From assembly GCA_963826505.1 (NCBI GenBank), contig CAWGXG010000001.1, positions 1 to 64,000 on the forward strand: DNA of 64,000 bases. Reading direction: 5' to 3'. Source of the stretch: CAWGXG01 sp963826505 (lineage in GTDB: Bacteria > Chloroflexota > Anaerolineae > Aggregatilineales > Aggregatilineaceae). This document shows, piece by piece, positions 62,264 through 64,000 of the stretch. Each line of letters begins with the position of its first letter. Positions within the stretch are counted from its first letter, which is position 1. Under the pieces are notes generated by a model. It saw only the letters and a list, made by a program, of their open reading frames with translations. It made no database searches and was not told the origin of the DNA. Position numbers and translations under genes: made by a program.

Positions 62264-63325
62264 ATGAAGAAATGGGCTCTGACACTGATGCTATTCGCCA
62301 TGCTGGCTGCGCCTGTGCTGGCCTGTGGCTTCCCCCTGCCCGCTGGCACAACGATGATGGCTGTTAGCAAGGCCATTTGCGCCCAGGGAGAAGCGGCGGA
62401 TTCCTGCCAGATGCGCCAGGACGCTTATCAAATGATGAGCAAATTGAATGCGGTCGCCGTCGAAGACCTGGCAGTCAAACTTTTTATTGACGACGGCACC
62501 TCGTCGACCAACGATATTTCGCTGGGTGGCAAATATGAATATGTCGTGACTGATTCGACAGACGGCCTGGGTGCCAATATTCACGCCTGGCTCGACCAGG
62601 GCACGATGCTTGACTCGACCGGTTCCCAATCCTTGGACGGAACCGAGTTCATCATCGTGGGCACCAAGGGCTATACCAGCACCGACTCCGGCGCGACCTG
62701 GACGGTCGAAGACTTGAATGACAGCGCCATGCTCGGCCTGGGCCTGCTGCTCGGCCTCAGCGGCCCGACGGGCTCTGGGCTGGACATGTTCACCGATCCG
62801 GCGGTCTTCACGGTGGCGGTGGCCGACGGTCCCGACATCGACGGGCAGGCGATGCAAATGCAGAAGCTCTCGCTCGATCTGCAAAGTCTGCTGGGCAACG
62901 CTGACGCGCTCAACACCCTGATGACCGATGGCTTCTCGGCGGGCGGTGACACCTTGGGGTTGACGCCGGACACACTGGGCGTGGATGCGTCACAGATCGC
63001 GATGATTTCGTTTATGCTGCTGCCCGCGCTCTCCGGCACGGAGTTTTCCACGACGATCTACATCGGCAAAGATGATGGCTACATTCACCGCATCGAAGAT
63101 AAGTACGTTTTCCAGATGGACGGCAGCGCGTTGGGCTTGACCGACGACAGCGGCAACGCTCAGAAGATGCTCATGAGCTACGAGCTGTCCGGCAACATCA
63201 CCCAACATAATGGAGATATCCAGATTATGGAACCGGCCAACGCCACCTCGGGTGCGGGCCTGTTGAGCGAAGAAAGCGGTATTTTGGGCGGCGGCGGATT
63301 GGGTAGCAGTCTGTTCGGCAACTGA
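62264..63325 (+). CDS. Putative lipoprotein of unknown function
   Basis: 353 residues. Signal peptide MKKWALTLMLFAMLAAP with lipobox VLAC, so Cys21 is likely lipidated. The body has beta-rich sequence similar in style to lipid- or protein-carrier folds (YEYVVTDSTDGLGANIHAWL, TTIYIGKDDGYIHRIEDKYV), seen in LppX/LolA-like lipoproteins; this is a guess. The C-terminus is Gly-rich. AAAGGA precedes the ATG. A signal-peptide protein follows downstream. Confidence 0.65.
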   Translation: MKKWALTLMLFAMLAAPVLACGFPLPAGTTMMAVSKAICAQGEAADSCQMRQDAYQMMSKLNAVAVEDLAVKLFIDDGTSSTNDISLGGKYEYVVTDSTDGLGANIHAWLDQGTMLDSTGSQSLDGTEFIIVGTKGYTSTDSGATWTVEDLNDSAMLGLGLLLGLSGPTGSGLDMFTDPAVFTVAVADGPDIDGQAMQMQKLSLDLQSLLGNADALNTLMTDGFSAGGDTLGLTPDTLGVDASQIAMISFMLLPALSGTEFSTTIYIGKDDGYIHRIEDKYVFQMDGSALGLTDDSGNAQKMLMSYELSGNITQHNGDIQIMEPANATSGAGLLSEESGILGGGGLGSSLFGN

Positions 63326-63348
63326 TCGCGCCCCGTTCTAACACACAG

Positions 63349-63380
63349 CAGGCTGTCCGACGGGCAGCCTGTTTGTATTT
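63349..63380 (+). terminator. Terminator after the lipoprotein
   Basis: CAGGCTG pairs with CAGCCTG over a 9-base loop, followed by TTTGTATTT. Confidence 0.75.
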
Positions 63381-63522
63381 CCCTCCCGGTCACACCGGTA
63401 TGTTGACGAATTTTTGCAAGTTTTAGCGAGTTCGGCATTGCCTCCAAGGCGGTTCTATCACTATACTAGATAGAGTTGTTGCGTTTTGCGCTAAGATAGA
63501 GATACGAGGAGAAAGCATCACC

Positions 63523-64000
63523 ATGAAGCGTATTGCACGTGTGTTGCCGATTCTACTAGTCGCCATGCTGGCGCTAGTTCCGGTACTGCCTGCTTTGGCG
63601 CAGGGCGGTACAAATCCGGTCTGCAATGGGCTGTCCGATGCCGATTGCACCCTTGTTGAAAACGCCTCACAGATGACTGTGACGTCGTTTCTGACCCCTT
63701 CCTGGGAAATCCGCTTGAACTTCACCGACGGGACGCAGACGTTCGCGTTCTCGGCCAGCGGCAGCGGCGGCTTCTCTTTCATGGACGGTCAGCTTGTTGT
63801 GCATCTGGTGATTGACCAAAGCTCGCTCGAAGTCCCCGATTCGCCCGCGATGTCCGGCAGCGCCGAAATCATCGTGACCAACGATATGGCGTATGTCATG
63901 TACAATGGCGAGTGGTACGGCCAGGCGATCACCCCTGAAGATCTGGCGAGCATGGGGCTCGGCAACGTGGCCGACCTCGGCAGCCTGACCGATATGGGCA
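63523..64000 (+). CDS. Secreted protein, cut by the window edge
   Basis: The first 159 residues of a longer product. Signal peptide MKRIARVLPILLVAMLALVP with likely cleavage after ALAQG. CNGLSDADCTLV holds a Cys pair, and the rest is beta-rich (SFMDGQLVVHLVIDQSS; AEIIVTNDMAYVMYNGEWYG), like the preceding lipoprotein in style. GAGGAG precedes the ATG. Function unknown. Confidence 0.7.
   Translation, partial: MKRIARVLPILLVAMLALVPVLPALAQGGTNPVCNGLSDADCTLVENASQMTVTSFLTPSWEIRLNFTDGTQTFAFSASGSGGFSFMDGQLVVHLVIDQSSLEVPDSPAMSGSAEIIVTNDMAYVMYNGEWYGQAITPEDLASMGLGNVADLGSLTDMG

Overview
The window is high-GC bacterial DNA, most likely from the phylum Chloroflexota (Anaerolineae-like). This is inferred from gene content only: a bacterial mevalonate-pathway set (class II HMG-CoA reductase, archaeal-type HMG-CoA synthase), secreted PA14/SH3 and LysM proteins, many histidine kinases, and no lipopolysaccharide genes. 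No rRNA or tRNA was seen. Most genes start with a clear purine-rich ribosome binding site, and several starts were moved to the codon that such a site supports.

Layout. 1-11 kb: mevalonate and acyl-CoA metabolism (HMG-CoA reductase C-terminus, HMG-CoA synthase, a thiolase-like protein lacking the usual catalytic residues, an intact thiolase, 3-hydroxyacyl-CoA dehydrogenase), with a PA14/SH3 secreted protein, an alpha/beta hydrolase and a HIT protein. 11-19 kb: small proteins, a polytopic membrane protein, PlsC, a TPR histidine kinase, a frameshifted serine hydrolase, ribosomal protein L19 and biotin ligase. 19-33 kb: LysM lipoprotein, NUDIX, Ser/Thr kinase, MurI, an ArsR-type regulator with a clear operator, HAD, aldo/keto reductase, a large 7TM-GAF histidine kinase, an AlbA-type ATPase regulator and a frame-disrupted two-component pair. 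33-47 kb: two secreted paralogues, GyrA, CPBP protease, DUF362, MgtE behind a riboswitch-like leader, rhodanese plus RdgB, a secreted protein with a Met-rich repeat, polysaccharide deacetylase and ferritin.

47-55 kb holds the most interesting block. Seven minus-strand genes in a row encode a Crp/Fnr regulator, a ferredoxin-cupin fusion, an octaheme HAO-like cytochrome c, an internally duplicated eight-helix membrane protein with four symmetric histidines, a small Cys/His protein, a DUF166 protein and a RibD-type reductase. A CHASE2 nucleotide cyclase lies just upstream. It looks like a membrane-attached electron-transfer or nitrogen-compound module whose membrane partner I do not recognise.

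55-64 kb: a third secreted paralogue, a methyltransferase, a decayed phage packaging remnant (small terminase, large terminase, portal; only the large terminase is intact), an EamA transporter, phosphoglycerate mutase with an apparent ATA start and a long inverted repeat upstream, and two secreted proteins, the last one cut by the window edge.

Intergenic DNA carries two dispersed repeat families: degenerate heptanucleotide arrays (CTGATCG/CTGTTCG-like) at about a dozen sites, and GGGAGGGG-type hairpin repeats. Single-base frame disruptions cluster at 30.8-31.4 kb and 57-59.7 kb, with single cases at 17.36 and 55.19 kb. Real decay and sequence error cannot be separated from one sequence.
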